6,643 nt of DNA from Deltaproteobacteria bacterium (GTDB taxonomy: Bacteria; Desulfobacterota; DSM-4660; Desulfatiglandales; HGW-15), in contig JAFDIC010000072.1 of the NCBI GenBank assembly GCA_019308525.1, positions 1 through 6,643 on the forward strand, written 5' to 3'. Positions 6,187 to 6,643 of this stretch are shown piece by piece. The notes under the pieces were generated by a model that was given only the letters and a program-made list of their open reading frames with translations, was not told where the DNA came from and ran no database searches. Position numbers and translations under genes: made by a program. Positions within the stretch are counted from its first letter, which is position 1; every line of letters starts with the position of its first letter.

Positions 6187-6285
6187 GACCTTTGAGAGAA
6201 ACCACGCAAGAAGGATACAAGTCCCCCGCGGCCAGAACATCGTTTGACGCCGAATACATTCATCTTCCCTCCGCACCTTTCTTGT

Positions 6286-6643
6286 TCAACCTTTCATGGT
6301 GTTGGGCAGAAAGAGGGCAATCTGGGGAAAAATGGTCAGAATAAGCAGGCAAAGCAACATGGCTATCCAGAAAGGCAGAATTCCGCGGAATATGGTATAC
6401 AAGGCCAGGAGGATACCGGGGAAAATGCCGGCGATGAAAAGCTTCCCTACCGACTGCTCAGTGAGGATGGCGTAGAAGACGAATGTGGTACTCGGAGGGA
6501 TCAAGATCCCCAGGGTGCCGCCTGCCGCAACCGTGCCCGTAGCCAGAGCCTTGCTGTACCTGTGCTTTTCCATCTGTGGAAGGGCCACCGCCCCCATTGT
6601 GGCTGCCGTGGCCAGGCTGGAACCGGAAATAGCCGCAAATCCA
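6286..6643 (-). CDS. dctM: TRAP transporter large permease (DctM), N-terminus off-window and with a large internal in-frame deletion
   Basis: Large membrane subunit of a TRAP transporter, which takes up organic acids with a binding protein using an ion gradient. The frame is open to the window edge: GFAAISGSSLATAATMGAV precedes the ATG at 6597, so that ATG is not the start. Clear family motifs are GSSLATAATMG, ALPQMEKHRY, AAGGTLGILIPPS and the TEQSVGKLFIAGIFPG stretch. Directly after PGILLALY the sequence jumps to TIFRGILPFWIAML and LTIFPQIALFLPN, which in ordinary DctM (about 425 residues) is the extreme C-terminus. About 190-200 residues holding several transmembrane helices are missing, with the junction near 6394-6402 and the frame kept. 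Such a protein could hardly transport. Converges with the NUDIX gene; the 99-nt gap between them (6187-6285) shows no clear terminator. Recognition is by eye. Confidence 0.85.
   Translation of the reverse strand, partial: GFAAISGSSLATAATMGAVALPQMEKHRYSKALATGTVAAGGTLGILIPPSTTFVFYAILTEQSVGKLFIAGIFPGILLALYTIFRGILPFWIAMLLCLLILTIFPQIALFLPNTMKG

Noticed and set aside
1..6643. CRISPR array, tRNA or rRNA genes, or phage genes
   Set aside because: No regularly spaced repeats, cloverleaf, rRNA segments or phage protein motifs were seen on either strand.

Overview
The window looks like a chromosomal segment of an anaerobic, probably uncultured, member of the Desulfobacterota (former Deltaproteobacteria). 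This is inferred from the gene set: a cobalamin-dependent (class II) ribonucleotide reductase ending in a C-x4-C tail, a DNA polymerase II-type polB relic, a polar amino-acid type ABC transporter, a COG4119-type NUDIX hydrolase and a TRAP transporter. No rRNA or other taxonomic marker is present, so the assignment is moderate at best.

Layout. (i) 3-1136, + strand: the C-terminal half of nrdJ, cut by the window edge. (ii) 1140-1247: a 108-bp element with perfect 26-bp inverted arms at the tail-to-tail junction of nrdJ and the next gene. (iii) 1165-1888, - strand: a polB pseudogene in which about 40 N-terminal codons are joined out of frame to about 170 C-terminal codons. (iv) 1893-5494, - strand: an ABC importer cluster in transcription order permease A, ATPase, periplasmic binding protein, a 288-nt gap, permease B, with polB only 4 nt further on. 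The ATPase has lost its Walker A loop through a short frameshifting deletion. (v) 5495-5706: a divergent control region with a good sigma70-like promoter for the ABC cluster and a short tandem repeat. (vi) 5707-6186, + strand: an intact NUDIX hydrolase. (vii) 6286-6643, - strand: the end of a TRAP transporter large permease (dctM), cut by the window edge and itself lacking about 190-200 internal residues.

How the genes work together. The ABC genes would form one high-affinity importer: two membrane subunits, one ATPase and one secreted binding protein. The binding protein keeps the ligand-carboxylate arginine but has serine where the usual amino-group aspartate sits, so its ligand may not be a standard alpha-amino acid. 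As written the importer cannot hydrolyse ATP through its own ATPase.

The most striking property of the window is that three separate genes (polB, the ABC ATPase, dctM) each carry a clean internal deletion of very different size (roughly 550-600 codons, about 58 nt, and about 190-200 codons), while their neighbours appear intact. This is either real decay by deletion or an assembly or consensus artefact, and read mapping would decide. The other unexplained structures are the 108-bp hairpin element and the 288-nt spacer with an imperfect tandem repeat inside the ABC cluster.
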